Origin: Algoriphagus sp. PAP.12
GTDB lineage: Bacteria; Bacteroidota; Bacteroidia; Cytophagales; Cyclobacteriaceae
Direction: 5' to 3'
Length of the DNA stretch: 64,000 nucleotides
NCBI RefSeq assembly: GCF_026652115.1
Contig: NZ_JAPPSQ010000012.1
Location: 1-64,000, forward strand
Shown: positions 8,292 through 17,065 of the stretch, piece after piece
How positions within the stretch are numbered: the stretch's first letter is position 1
Layout: each line of letters starts with the position of its first letter
Notes under the pieces: model-generated
What the model saw: only the letters and a program-made list of their open reading frames with translations
Told to the model about the DNA's origin: nothing
Databases searched by the model: none
Position numbers and translations under genes: made by a program

Positions 8292-9200
8292 ATGAAATTA
8301 TTACGTGATTTATTAGTTCAGTTCGGGGTTTCCGGTGATGAAGGGCCTACAACAAAATTTATCCTTCAATATATAGACAAACAAAAAAAGAATTGGGATT
8401 TTCAGCCAGAAATTTTTGCTGGTGATGAATTTCATGACTGTATATTGTTGAAGTTTGGCACACCAACAACAGCTGTGTTTGCACATATCGACACCATTGG
8501 CTTTATGTCACGATATGAGAATCAGTTGGTTGCAGTGGGTGGCCCGGAGATTCAAGAAGGTACTTTATTGGAAGGTCAAGATAGTCTCGGTCAAATTTCC
8601 TGCAGGATTTTGGGAGATGAGGAAAACTTAAGGCATGACTTTGCTCGGACAATCGAGAGGGGAACAAGATTGGCCTTTGCTCAGAATGTGAGAATTGATG
8701 ATGAATTTATTCAGGCAGCATATCTTGACAATAGGTTGGGAGTTTACACTGCACTAAAAGTGTGTGAAGAATTGGAACATGGATGGGTAGTGTTTTCCAC
8801 ATATGAAGAGCATGGCGGTGGAAGTATGCCCTTTTTGTTGTCATTTATCCAACAAACGCACCCCATTAAGAATGCCTTGATATCAGATATTACTTGGATT
8901 ACAGATGGAGTCTTTCCCAATGAAGGTGTGGTTATTTCAATAAGAGATAAATTTATTCCCAGAAAGAAATTCATCGACAAAGTGATAAGCCTCGCCCGAG
9001 ATAGCGGTATTCCGTATCAGTTGGAAGTTGAGGCCTATGGAGGTAGTGATGGAAGAGAGGTTCAATTTTCTCCGTACGCGATAGACTGGGTTTTTGTTGG
9101 CGCGGCCGAAGAAAATGTTCACACCCCAGATGAAAAAGTAGCACTGGCAGATTTGGAGGCAATGATTCAAATGCATCGATATTTAATGAAACATTTATAA
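8292..9200 (+). CDS. M42-like metallopeptidase (co-catalytic zinc aminopeptidase family)
   Basis: The 302-aa protein keeps the metal ligands of the M42/M28 aminopeptidase fold: H65 in AHIDTIGF, D146 in YLDNRLG, the acidic pair E172-E173 in YEEHGGGS, D199 in ISDITW and the late His in ENVHTPDEKV. Several motifs differ from classical M42 enzymes (LDNR rather than DDR, EEHGGG rather than EEVG), and it is shorter than the usual 350 aa, so the substrate is uncertain. It is cytoplasmic, with no signal peptide. hpt starts one base after its stop, so both are in one operon that likely continues to adk. Confidence 0.75.
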   Translation: MKLLRDLLVQFGVSGDEGPTTKFILQYIDKQKKNWDFQPEIFAGDEFHDCILLKFGTPTTAVFAHIDTIGFMSRYENQLVAVGGPEIQEGTLLEGQDSLGQISCRILGDEENLRHDFARTIERGTRLAFAQNVRIDDEFIQAAYLDNRLGVYTALKVCEELEHGWVVFSTYEEHGGGSMPFLLSFIQQTHPIKNALISDITWITDGVFPNEGVVISIRDKFIPRKKFIDKVISLARDSGIPYQLEVEAYGGSDGREVQFSPYAIDWVFVGAAEENVHTPDEKVALADLEAMIQMHRYLMKHL

Positions 9201-9201
9201 T

Positions 9202-9735
9202 ATGGTGGTTACACTTAAGGATAAATCTTTTGAGGTCTATTTGAAAGAGACAGAAATAAGAAATAGATTAAAGGAAATTGGAACACAAATATCAAGCGAT
9301 TTCAAAGACGAGGATCTGTTGGTTATAGGAGTTCTTAATGGTTCATTTATTGTGATGGCTGATCTTTGTCGGGAAATAAAGGGTGTCTCGATTCAAACCA
9401 ACTTTTTAAAAATATCTTCTTATTCCGGTACTCAGAGTACAGGAATTGTCAAAGAAGTAATAGGATTACCGGATGATCTTCAAAATAAAAACATACTAAT
9501 AGTTGAAGATATAGTAGACACTGGAGTTAGTATGAATTATTTGCTCCATCGATTGGAAAATGAAAATCCCAAGTCGATTTCTATTGCTACATTACTATTC
9601 AAACCGGAAGCTTTTCGCTTTAAATATCAACTTCATTATGTGGGTTTTGAAATTCCCAATAAATTTGTCGTAGGATATGGACTGGATTACGATGGTTTGG
9701 GGAGAGAGCTCCCAGAAATCTACCAATTAAAGTGA
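9202..9735 (+). CDS. hpt: Hypoxanthine (guanine) phosphoribosyltransferase
   Basis: It salvages hypoxanthine and guanine to IMP and GMP with PRPP. The 177-aa protein has LLVIGVLNGSFIVMADL (pyrophosphate-binding loop, about residues 40-56), the PRPP motif ILIVEDIVDTGVSM (about 95-108) and a C-terminal VVGYGLDYDGLGRELP purine-binding segment. It follows the peptidase gene by one base, and adk starts 22 bp later. The combination points to a purine nucleotide salvage and balance unit. Confidence 0.92.
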   Translation: MVVTLKDKSFEVYLKETEIRNRLKEIGTQISSDFKDEDLLVIGVLNGSFIVMADLCREIKGVSIQTNFLKISSYSGTQSTGIVKEVIGLPDDLQNKNILIVEDIVDTGVSMNYLLHRLENENPKSISIATLLFKPEAFRFKYQLHYVGFEIPNKFVVGYGLDYDGLGRELPEIYQLK

Positions 9736-9757
9736 TCTATAATTTAAAATAATCAGG

Positions 9758-10330
9758 ATGCATAACATAGTACTATTTGGCCCTCCAGGTGCTGGAAAAG
9801 GCACTCAAAGTGAAAAATTGATTCAGAAATATGGTTTGACACATTTGTCTACTGGTGATTTGTTTAGAAAACACCTGGGTGAAGGAACAGAACTCGGGAA
9901 CCTAGCAAAGAAGTATATGAATGAAGGACGATTGGTTCCTGATGAGGTTGTAATTGGGATGGTTGAAGAGAAAATTGAGTCTACTAAAGATGCGGTAGGG
10001 TTTATTTTTGATGGATTTCCTAGAACTACTGCTCAAGCTGAGGCGCTTGATGCCATGTTGGAAAAGCATGGGATGGAGATTTCTGGAATGATCGCTTTAG
10101 ATGTTGAGGAAGATATTCTCAGAGAAAGGATCAAAGAAAGAGGGAAAACCTCAGGTAGAGTGGATGATCAAGATGACGAGAAAATCAATACAAGGATCAA
10201 AGTCTATCTAGATGAAACTCTACCTGTGGCAGGTTATTATGAGAAACAAGGTAAATTTCGAAAAATCAATGGAGTAGGTGAGATTGACTTTATCTTTGAT
10301 TCTATTAGTAAGGTGATTGATAGCTACTGA
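9758..10330 (+). CDS. adk: Adenylate kinase
   Basis: It interconverts ATP + AMP and 2 ADP. The 190-aa protein has the P-loop GPPGAGKGTQ at residues 8-17, the AMP-site segment STGDLFR, and FDGFPRTTAQAEAL near 84-97. The LID region (GKTSGRVDDQDD) is short, so this is the short AK form without the zinc-binding LID. It is the third gene of the peptidase-hpt-adk unit and is followed by a terminator before obgE. Confidence 0.95.
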   Translation: MHNIVLFGPPGAGKGTQSEKLIQKYGLTHLSTGDLFRKHLGEGTELGNLAKKYMNEGRLVPDEVVIGMVEEKIESTKDAVGFIFDGFPRTTAQAEALDAMLEKHGMEISGMIALDVEEDILRERIKERGKTSGRVDDQDDEKINTRIKVYLDETLPVAGYYEKQGKFRKINGVGEIDFIFDSISKVIDSY

Positions 10331-10365
10331 TTTGACATAATTTGCTAATTTTGCAAACTCAATTT

Positions 10366-10392
10366 GGCTAGGCTTTTTGCTTAGCCTTTTTT
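10366..10392 (+). terminator. Intrinsic terminator between adk and obgE
   Basis: GGCTAGGC (10366-10373) pairs with GCTTAGCC (10379-10386) with one G-U pair, loop TTTTT, followed by six T. A -7-like TAATTTTG lies just upstream at 10346-10353, so this hairpin may instead sit inside the obgE leader; no good -33 box supports that. Confidence 0.75.
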
Positions 10393-10407
10393 ATTAATAA
10401 CATATCT

Positions 10408-11403
10408 ATGGCAGATTCCAATTTCATTGATTACGTAAAGTTCTGTTCTAGATCTGGTGCTGGAGGTGCTGGTTCTCTTCATTTCAGAAGAGAAAAGCAT
10501 GTGCCCAAAGGTGGTCCAGATGGAGGAGATGGTGGTCGAGGCGGGCATATCATATTAAGAGGAAATGCCCAGCATTGGACATTGCTTCACTTGAAGTATA
10601 AAAAACATGTCATTGCTGAAGCTGGTAAAGGAGGCGAAGGAGGAAGAAGGACTGGTGCCGATGGGAAAGACATTATTCTTGATGTTCCTCTAGGGACTGT
10701 GGCTAAGGATGCTGAAACAGGAGAAAAAAGATTCGAAATTACCGAGGATGGTCAAGAGGTAATTTTAACCAAAGGTGGAAGAGGAGGATTAGGAAATCAT
10801 CACTTTAAATCTGCTACCAATCAAGCTCCTCATTTTGCTCAACCTGGAGAAGAGGGGATCGAAGAATGGATCATTCTCGAATTGAAGTTATTGGCGGATG
10901 TAGGTCTTGTAGGATTCCCTAATGCGGGAAAATCTACTCTTTTGTCTTCCATTTCAGCTGCAAAACCGGAAATTGGAGATTATCCTTTTACTACATTGGT
11001 TCCAAATCTGGGAGTAGTTGGCTATCGAGATGATAAATCTTTCGTTATGGCGGATATCCCGGGAATTATAGAAGGAGCAGCTGAGGGGAAAGGTCTTGGT
11101 ATTCGTTTCTTGAGACATATTGAGCGAAATTCCATCTTGTTGTTTTTGATTCCTGCGGATGCTGAAAGCATTGCGGAACAATACAAGATTTTGTTGGGGG
11201 AATTGGAAAAATATAATCCAGAACTTTTGGATAAAAAGAGGTTGCTAGCAATTTCAAAATCAGACATGCTTGATGATGAATTAATGGCAGAGATGACACA
11301 GGAATTGCCTAAAGGAATTCCTTCTATTTTTATTTCTGCAGTAGCCCAAAAGAACCTTGATAAGTTAAAGGATATGATTTGGCAGGCTATTCAGGAAGGG
11401 TGA
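10408..11403 (+). CDS. obgE: GTPase Obg/CgtA
   Basis: Obg is an essential GTPase that binds the large ribosomal subunit and links ribosome assembly to nutrient state. The 331-aa protein has the Gly-rich Obg domain (residues 1-160, many GG pairs such as [12 protein letters not shown]), then the G domain with G1 GFPNAGKST (169-177), switch I TT, G3 DIPG (216-219) and G4 SKSD. It ends soon after the G domain and lacks the C-terminal OCT extension seen in firmicute proteins. It lies between adk and grpE. Confidence 0.95.
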   Translation: MADSNFIDYVKFCSRSGAGGAGSLHFRREKHVPKGGPDGGDGGRGGHIILRGNAQHWTLLHLKYKKHVIAEAGKGGEGGRRTGADGKDIILDVPLGTVAKDAETGEKRFEITEDGQEVILTKGGRGGLGNHHFKSATNQAPHFAQPGEEGIEEWIILELKLLADVGLVGFPNAGKSTLLSSISAAKPEIGDYPFTTLVPNLGVVGYRDDKSFVMADIPGIIEGAAEGKGLGIRFLRHIERNSILLFLIPADAESIAEQYKILLGELEKYNPELLDKKRLLAISKSDMLDDELMAEMTQELPKGIPSIFISAVAQKNLDKLKDMIWQAIQEG

Positions 11404-11406
11404 GGT

Positions 11407-11422
11407 GTCAGTTTGTCAGTTT
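11407..11422 (+). repeat. Tandem octamer upstream of grpE
   Basis: GTCAGTTT occurs twice in direct succession in the 77-bp gap before the grpE ATG. Its position suggests a possible regulatory site for the chaperone genes, but no matching known heat-shock element was recognised. Confidence 0.3.
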
Positions 11423-11480
11423 CTGATCACTGGCAACAATATTGTTGAGAAAGGAAAAGCCAGCTATTGAAAATATTATT

Positions 11481-12041
11481 ATGAAAAATAAGGAAGAAGA
11501 AGTGAACGAAAACCTACAGGAAGTAGCAGATCAAACTGTAGATCAAGATATCAATTCAGGAGAAAATGCTACTGAGCAAACAGAACAAAATCCAATGGCA
11601 AAGTTGGAGGCGGATGTTGCCGAAATGAAGGATAAATATTTGAGGCTGTATTCTGATTTTGAAAATTTCAGAAAAAGAAATGCTAAGGAGCGTTTAGATC
11701 TTATCAAAACAGCTTCTGAAGGTGTTCTTGGAGACCTGATTCCTGTGGTTGATGATTTTGAAAGAGCTATCAAGGCAAACGAGAAGGAGGAGGATGCTCA
11801 AAAAATCAGAGAAGGGAATCTGTTGATTTTTCACAAATTCATGAAAGTTTTAGAGAATAAAGGATTAACACCGATGAAGGATTTGATCGGTCAACCTTTT
11901 GATGCGGATACACAGGAGGCCATTACTCAAATCCCGGCCCCAACTGAAGAAATGAAAGGAAAAGTAATTGATGTGGTAGAGAAAGGATACACTTTAGGAG
12001 ATAAGGTGGTTCGCTTTGCCAAAGTTGTGACAGGAGCATAA
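11481..12041 (+). CDS. grpE: Nucleotide exchange factor GrpE
   Basis: GrpE releases ADP from DnaK in the Hsp70 cycle. The 186-aa protein (ATG at 11481; an upstream in-frame TTG at 11442 is less likely) has an acidic, Gln/Glu-rich N-terminus, a long coiled coil through about residues 40-80 ([20 protein letters not shown]) and the beta-domain signature [12 protein letters not shown] ... [20 protein letters not shown]. dnaJ begins 2 bp after its stop, so the co-chaperones are made together. dnaK is not in the window. Confidence 0.94.
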   Translation: MKNKEEEVNENLQEVADQTVDQDINSGENATEQTEQNPMAKLEADVAEMKDKYLRLYSDFENFRKRNAKERLDLIKTASEGVLGDLIPVVDDFERAIKANEKEEDAQKIREGNLLIFHKFMKVLENKGLTPMKDLIGQPFDADTQEAITQIPAPTEEMKGKVIDVVEKGYTLGDKVVRFAKVVTGA

Positions 12042-12043
12042 TT

Positions 12044-13153
12044 ATGGCAAAAAGAGACTACTACGAGGTATTGGGTGTTAGTAAATCTGCATCTGCTGAC
12101 GAAATCAAAAAAGCGTACAGAAAGCTAGCAATCCAGTATCACCCAGATAAAAATCCGGACAATCCAGAAGCAGAAGAAAAATTCAAAGAAGCTGCTGAAG
12201 CTTATGAGGTTTTAAGTAACCAAGAGAAGCGTCAGAGATATGACCAATTTGGCCATCAAGGTCTTGGTGGTAATGGTGGCTTTGGAGGCGGAGGAATGAA
12301 TATGGATGACATATTCTCTCAGTTTGGAGATATTTTTGGTGGGGGAGGATTCTCTTCTTTCTTCGGTGGCGGAGGAGGCGGAGGTCGTCGTACCAAAAAA
12401 GGCACCAACCTTCGGGTGAAGTTGAAGTTGAATCTTCAAGAAATAGCCAATGGTGTTGAAAAGAAGATCAAAGTTAAACGACATGTAATTGCCGCTGGAG
12501 TTACTTTCAAATCATGCTCAACATGTAACGGAAGTGGCCAGATCAAAAAGGTGGTGAATACTATGCTTGGTCAAATGGTTTCGGCAAGTACTTGTGCAGT
12601 CTGCGGGGGTAGCGGCCAAATAGTGGATAAAAAACCAGCGGAAGCCGATGCGAAAGGCTTGATCGTAAAAGAGGAAATTATTCCTATCAATATCCCAGGA
12701 GGTGTTGCCGAAGGTATGCAGCTAAGCATGTCTGGAAAAGGAAATGAGATCCCTGGTGGTATTCCAGGTGATTTGTTGATCGTGATCGAAGAGATCGAGG
12801 ATGAAGTGCTTCAAAGGGATGGGAACAATGTTGTTTTTGATCTTTATGTTTCCTTTGTAGATGCAGCTCTAGGTGCTTCTATTGAAGTTCCTACTATTGA
12901 CGGTAAGGTTAAGATTAAAATCGATCCTGGAACTCAGTCAGGGAAAATGCTAAGACTGAAAGGTAAAGGAATTAAGGATATTAATGGATATTCAAAAGGC
13001 GACCAATTAATTATGGTTAATGTTTGGACACCAACCCAATTGTCCAAAGAAGAAAAGCAAACTTTGGAAAATCTGAAAAACTCCGAGAATTTCAAACCAG
13101 ATCCTGGTAATGGAGATAAATCCTTTTTCGATAAGATGAAAGAATTCTTTTAG
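12044..13153 (+). CDS. dnaJ: Chaperone DnaJ with a half-size zinc-binding domain
   Basis: DnaJ delivers substrates to DnaK and stimulates its ATPase. The 369-aa protein has a J-domain with HPD at 33-35, a long G/F-rich linker (70-117), a zinc region and the two C-terminal beta domains. Normal DnaJ has four CxxCxGxG motifs; here only two are left, CSTCNGSG (158-165) and CAVCGGSG (184-191). Where motif I should be there is VIAAGVTF, and where motif IV should be there is ADAKGLIV. Motifs II and III form one zinc site and I and IV the other, so one whole site is missing. It is paired with grpE. Confidence 0.93.
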   Translation: MAKRDYYEVLGVSKSASADEIKKAYRKLAIQYHPDKNPDNPEAEEKFKEAAEAYEVLSNQEKRQRYDQFGHQGLGGNGGFGGGGMNMDDIFSQFGDIFGGGGFSSFFGGGGGGGRRTKKGTNLRVKLKLNLQEIANGVEKKIKVKRHVIAAGVTFKSCSTCNGSGQIKKVVNTMLGQMVSASTCAVCGGSGQIVDKKPAEADAKGLIVKEEIIPINIPGGVAEGMQLSMSGKGNEIPGGIPGDLLIVIEEIEDEVLQRDGNNVVFDLYVSFVDAALGASIEVPTIDGKVKIKIDPGTQSGKMLRLKGKGIKDINGYSKGDQLIMVNVWTPTQLSKEEKQTLENLKNSENFKPDPGNGDKSFFDKMKEFF

Positions 13154-13160
13154 AAATGAA

Positions 13161-13187
13161 AAAGCCAGAAGCAATTCTGGCTTTTTT
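13161..13187 (+). terminator. Intrinsic terminator after grpE-dnaJ
   Basis: AAAGCCAGAA (13161-13170) pairs with TTCTGGCTTT (13175-13184) around GCAA, with a T run to 13187, only 7 bp after the dnaJ stop. Confidence 0.92.
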
Positions 13188-13231
13188 TATATTTTTAAAA
13201 CCTTTTCTATGTCGAGTCGTAACCTATCCGT

Positions 13232-14119
13232 ATGCTGAGAAAATTATGTCTGCTTTTCCTAGGTTTGTTTTGTGGGATAGGTGTTAGTCAGGCACAGTTG
13301 GTGAAAGAATACAGGGCCCCTGAGAAAGAGGGTTTTGATTTGGTGGTACTCGATTTTTCGAGTTATAAAAGTGCTACTCACCTGAAAAGAGTCCGGTCCA
13401 TGGAACCGATCTATATCCATGGACATTTAGAGCAAACCAATATTTTACCTTCATTTACACATGAAGTCAAAGAGAATGTTCTTTGGACTAATCTTTCTCA
13501 CAAAAATGTAGAGTCTGATAATTTAGGTAAAAGCATCACTTCTAAGTTTTTTTCCAGTGGAAAAGACGGATTTGGGCATAGTTGGGATGTAGGCCTGGCT
13601 TCCAACTATTTATATCACCTGAATTTTAATCTGGGGGTAGGACAGGCTGATTTTGATTTGTCACAGTTGCCGATTAGCCAGCTGAAAGTCAGAAGTGCCA
13701 GTGCAGATGTACATATTTTTTATGGCAGCGAGGATCCGAATCAAGTTCAAATGGACACCTTGTTGGTTACATTGAATATGGGAACGGTAGACGTGGAGTC
13801 AGCCAATTTTACGAATGCCCAAAAGATGATTTTTGAAGTGAATTATGGAAATATTCATTTGAATTTTTCCGAAGGAATGTCCAATTCTTCGCAGGTTATT
13901 GCAGCTGTGGGAGCGGGAACTCTAAAATTGAAACTACCTTCTGACAATTATCCAGTCAAGATAAAAATGAAAACCACTGCGATGTGTAGGGTTTCAATCC
14001 CGAAATATTTACGTTCTTTGGACAAAGAGACCTATGTGACTCGAGGTTACAAAGAAAATGACCCTAAACTTTTGGATTTGATAATTGATGTTGGGGTTGG
14101 TTCTCTCAAAGTAGAATAA
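13232..14119 (+). CDS. Exported protein of unknown function, possible toast-rack/adhesin-type beta domain
   Basis: The 295-aa protein starts with a signal peptide (MLRKLCLLFLGLFCGIGVSQAQ). The rest is beta-rich with a repeating pattern in which each strand ends in a Gly (NLGVGQADFDL, LNMGTVDVESA, AAVGAGTLKLKL, DVGVGSLKVE), like the DUF4097/LiaF-type toast-rack fold. No enzyme motif is visible. It is 11 bp upstream of the ABC exporter genes on the same strand, suggesting it is expressed with them in the envelope. The family assignment is inferred from pattern only. Confidence 0.6.
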   Translation: MLRKLCLLFLGLFCGIGVSQAQLVKEYRAPEKEGFDLVVLDFSSYKSATHLKRVRSMEPIYIHGHLEQTNILPSFTHEVKENVLWTNLSHKNVESDNLGKSITSKFFSSGKDGFGHSWDVGLASNYLYHLNFNLGVGQADFDLSQLPISQLKVRSASADVHIFYGSEDPNQVQMDTLLVTLNMGTVDVESANFTNAQKMIFEVNYGNIHLNFSEGMSNSSQVIAAVGAGTLKLKLPSDNYPVKIKMKTTAMCRVSIPKYLRSLDKETYVTRGYKENDPKLLDLIIDVGVGSLKVE

Positions 14120-14130
14120 GTTTTCATTAC

Positions 14131-15024
14131 ATGCTTGAAACCCAAAAACTCAATAAATCCTATGGAGCCAACCGGGCATTGACCGATGTGGACCTAAAGG
14201 TGAGTAAGGGGGTGATTTTTGGACTTTTAGGCCCTAACGGTGCCGGAAAATCAACTCTCATTCGAATTATCAATCAAATCATAGATGCTGACTCAGGTCA
14301 GGTTTTGATAGACGGAAAGCCCTTGGCTCCTGACCATATTAGCCAAATTGGTTATTTGCCTGAAGAGAGAGGACTATATAAAAAAATGAAAGTCTGGGAT
14401 CAGATGATCTATTTCGCAAGACTTAAAGGGCTCTCCCAACACGAGGCAAAGACCCGAATAAAAAACTGGCTGGATAAAATGGAAATGAGTACCTGGAGGG
14501 AAAAAAAGATAGAAGATCTTTCCAAAGGGATGGCTCAAAAAGTCCAGTTTATTTCAACCATTATTCATAATCCGCCACTTTTGATTTTGGATGAACCATT
14601 TTCCGGATTTGATCCTGTCAATGCTGAAATCATCAAAGATCAGATTCTTGAGCTCAAAAAACAGGGGACTACGGTGATTCTAAGTACTCACAGAATGGAA
14701 TCGGTGGAGTTGCTTTGTGATCAGGTGGCTATGATTAATAAGTCTCATAAAATCTTGGATGGGACCATTCGTCAGGTAAAAAATAGCTTTAGACCAGAGG
14801 TTTTTCATGTGACAGTTGAGAATCCGGTAAAAGAAATCCCTGCCGAATGGACAGCGAAAGAAGATGAAGGCGCTTATCATTTTACTTTGCCACTTAGCGG
14901 AAAGCATCCCAACGAATTATTGGAAGAGTTGATGGACTATGGGCAGATTAGCAGATTCCAAGAAGTAATCCCAAGCATGGAAGAAATTTTTATCCACCAA
15001 GTAAAATCCACACACGATGAATAA
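14131..15024 (+). CDS. ABC exporter ATP-binding protein (NatA/CcmA-like)
   Basis: The 297-aa ATPase has Walker A GPNGAGKST near residues 34-42, the ABC signature LSKGMAQKVQF near 131-141, Walker B LLILDEPFSGFDP and the switch His in STHRM. A C-terminal domain after residue 215 resembles DUF4162, usual in ABC-2 exporters of this kind. It powers the permease encoded next, with which it overlaps by 8 bp. The substrate is unknown; relatives move Na+, drugs or envelope material. Confidence 0.9.
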   Translation: MLETQKLNKSYGANRALTDVDLKVSKGVIFGLLGPNGAGKSTLIRIINQIIDADSGQVLIDGKPLAPDHISQIGYLPEERGLYKKMKVWDQMIYFARLKGLSQHEAKTRIKNWLDKMEMSTWREKKIEDLSKGMAQKVQFISTIIHNPPLLILDEPFSGFDPVNAEIIKDQILELKKQGTTVILSTHRMESVELLCDQVAMINKSHKILDGTIRQVKNSFRPEVFHVTVENPVKEIPAEWTAKEDEGAYHFTLPLSGKHPNELLEELMDYGQISRFQEVIPSMEEIFIHQVKSTHDE

Positions 15025-16321
15025 GATTTGGTTGGTAATGCAGCGGGAATATTTGGCAAGAGTAAAGAAAAAATCTTTCCTTTTGGCCACTTTGTTGACT
15101 CCTTTGATCTTTCCGGCGATCATGGCAATTTTTGTTTGGATTGCCATGGAGGAAAAGGATAATCAATCCTTGAGAATCATTGAAGTAGTTGATGAAAATA
15201 AGCTCTTTTTCTTGGAGAGTTCCGATCAATATGCTTTTTCATTCTCAGATAGAAGTGATGAAGAAGCAAAGGATTTGGTGAAAAATGGCGATCGATATGG
15301 CTTTCTCCATATCCCTAAGTTTGATCTGGAAAATCCCAAGGGAATTACATTTTTCGGGGAAGAGAACCCAAATATGAATTTGATGTCCTATTTGGAGTCA
15401 AGTCTGAAAAAGAAAATTGAAGATCAACGCTTGTATGAGTCAGGAATTGACCCTCAATTGATATCTGATATTCGGACAAAAGTGGACATCAAATCCATAA
15501 CCGTCAATGAACAAGGTGAGGAAAAGGTATCAAATGCCACTGTTAATTATGCCATAGGTTTTGTTGCAGGCATTTTGATTTACATGTTCATATTCATCTA
15601 TGGCAATCAAATCATGCAAGGAGTCATCGAAGAGAAATCCAGTAGGATTGTCGAAATTTTGGTTTCTTCTCTCAAACCATTTCAATTGATGATGGGAAAA
15701 ATTGTTGGGATTGCAGGTGTTGGATTGACCCAGTTGCTGATTTGGATTGTTTTGGTGGGAGGATTGACCACTTTGGTGACGGGTTATCTCGGAATGCAGA
15801 TGCCTCAGCAACAAGCAATGGAGATGGCTCAAGTCGGAATGGAGCAAATTCCAGATAGTGGAGTTTCTGAAATCCTTCAAGTGATCAATGGTATCGACTT
15901 TGTGACTTTGGTGCTGTGTTTTGTTTTCTATTTCTTGGGAGGTTATTTGCTGTACGGGGCTCTTTTCGCTGGGATTGGTTCTGCCGTGGATGCTCCTTCA
16001 GATGCACAGCAATTTATGTTGCCTGTAACTATCCCTTTGATAGTTTCCTATATGGGGCTATTTGTTTTTGTACTGCAAGACCCAAATAGTACTGCATCAT
16101 TCTGGCTTTCAGTGGTACCTTTGACCTCGCCAATTGCAATGATGGGAAGAGTGAGTTTTGGAGTTCCTTTTTGGGAACTGGCCCTTTCAATGATATTGTT
16201 GATCTTAGGTTTTCTTGGAACCACTTGGTTGGCAGGAAAAATATATAGAATCGGAATTCTGATGCATGGAACCAAGCCTTCCTATAAGACGCTTTGGAAG
16301 TGGATTAAAACAAATAATTAA
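15017..16321 (+). CDS. ABC-2 type permease (NatB-like)
   Basis: The 434-aa membrane protein has one N-terminal segment (about residues 22-46), a large extracytoplasmic domain to about 170, then five hydrophobic segments between about 175 and 415. This is the ABC-2 NatB-type layout. The start ATG lies inside the end of the ATPase gene (8-bp overlap), so the two are translationally coupled. The unit ends at the terminator at 16398-16431. Substrate not known. Confidence 0.88.
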   Translation: MNKIWLVMQREYLARVKKKSFLLATLLTPLIFPAIMAIFVWIAMEEKDNQSLRIIEVVDENKLFFLESSDQYAFSFSDRSDEEAKDLVKNGDRYGFLHIPKFDLENPKGITFFGEENPNMNLMSYLESSLKKKIEDQRLYESGIDPQLISDIRTKVDIKSITVNEQGEEKVSNATVNYAIGFVAGILIYMFIFIYGNQIMQGVIEEKSSRIVEILVSSLKPFQLMMGKIVGIAGVGLTQLLIWIVLVGGLTTLVTGYLGMQMPQQQAMEMAQVGMEQIPDSGVSEILQVINGIDFVTLVLCFVFYFLGGYLLYGALFAGIGSAVDAPSDAQQFMLPVTIPLIVSYMGLFVFVLQDPNSTASFWLSVVPLTSPIAMMGRVSFGVPFWELALSMILLILGFLGTTWLAGKIYRIGILMHGTKPSYKTLWKWIKTNN

Positions 16322-16397
16322 TTCTAGAAAAAAGGGGATAGATTTAAAAATCGAGAATCAAGAAACGAGATTTTTGTACTCAATGCTTGATAACCAA

Positions 16398-16431
16398 AAA
16401 AAGTCCCGACCGGCACTGGTCGGGACTTTTT
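16398..16431. terminator. Bidirectional terminator between ABC exporter and dps
   Basis: A perfect 14-bp stem, AAAAAGTCCCGACC / GGTCGGGACTTTTT with loop GGCACT, stands between two convergent genes. It can end transcripts from both sides. Confidence 0.93.
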
Positions 16432-16451
16432 GATGTTTTTCCTTTCTGTCA

Positions 16452-16922
16452 TTATCTCAAGTAAGCAGAAAGCATCCAAACAACCTTTTCTTTAGCGGTG
16501 ATATAATCACTCATTAAAGAGGCTGTACCTTCGTCGCTAGAGTCACCTGCCGCTTCTAGTACATTTCTCTCTAATTCTAATAGTGTAGTAATGTTGTCTC
16601 TAACGATTTCAACCATTTTCACTGGTTCGGTAACCTTTTTGGCTTCTTTGATGGATGCTGTCTCAATATATTCCTGATAGGAAGAATAAGGTCTAGCTCC
16701 TAAAGTCAAAATCCTTTCGGCCAATTCATCTATTGATGCATTTGCTTCATTATAAAGTTCTTCAAATTTAGCATGAAGTTCAAAGAAATTCGGTCCGGAT
16801 ACATTCCAGTGGAAATTTCTGAGATTTTGATAGTAAACTTGGTAGTTTGCAAGCAGCCTATTTAGTTTTTCAACCAAAACAATGCTGTCTTTTACTTCTA
16901 AACCGATGTCGTTCGTTTTCAT
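16452..16922 (-). CDS. dps: Dps family DNA-binding ferritin-like protein
   Basis: Dps oxidises and stores iron in a 12-subunit shell and protects DNA in stationary phase and under peroxide stress. From the ATG at 16922 the protein is 156 aa, the family size; upstream ATG (16958) and GTG (17006) starts would add an unrelated basic leader. The intersubunit ferroxidase residues are visible: H38 in FHWNVSGPNFF, H50, E54, D65 and E69 in ASIDELAERI. The gene is monocistronic and diverges from the histidine kinase gene. Confidence 0.92.
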   Translation of the reverse strand: MKTNDIGLEVKDSIVLVEKLNRLLANYQVYYQNLRNFHWNVSGPNFFELHAKFEELYNEANASIDELAERILTLGARPYSSYQEYIETASIKEAKKVTEPVKMVEIVRDNITTLLELERNVLEAAGDSSDEGTASLMSDYITAKEKVVWMLSAYLR

Positions 16923-17065
16923 ATTACTTATTTGTTTTTGTCTTATTTTTAATACCATAAATTTACGGCAAACAGGCCTCAAAAGCCAACTGATAATATC
17001 TATCACCGAGATATACTATCTATGACTTTGGTCAGTTAATAGCCTTAAGGGCAATTCCGCAATTC

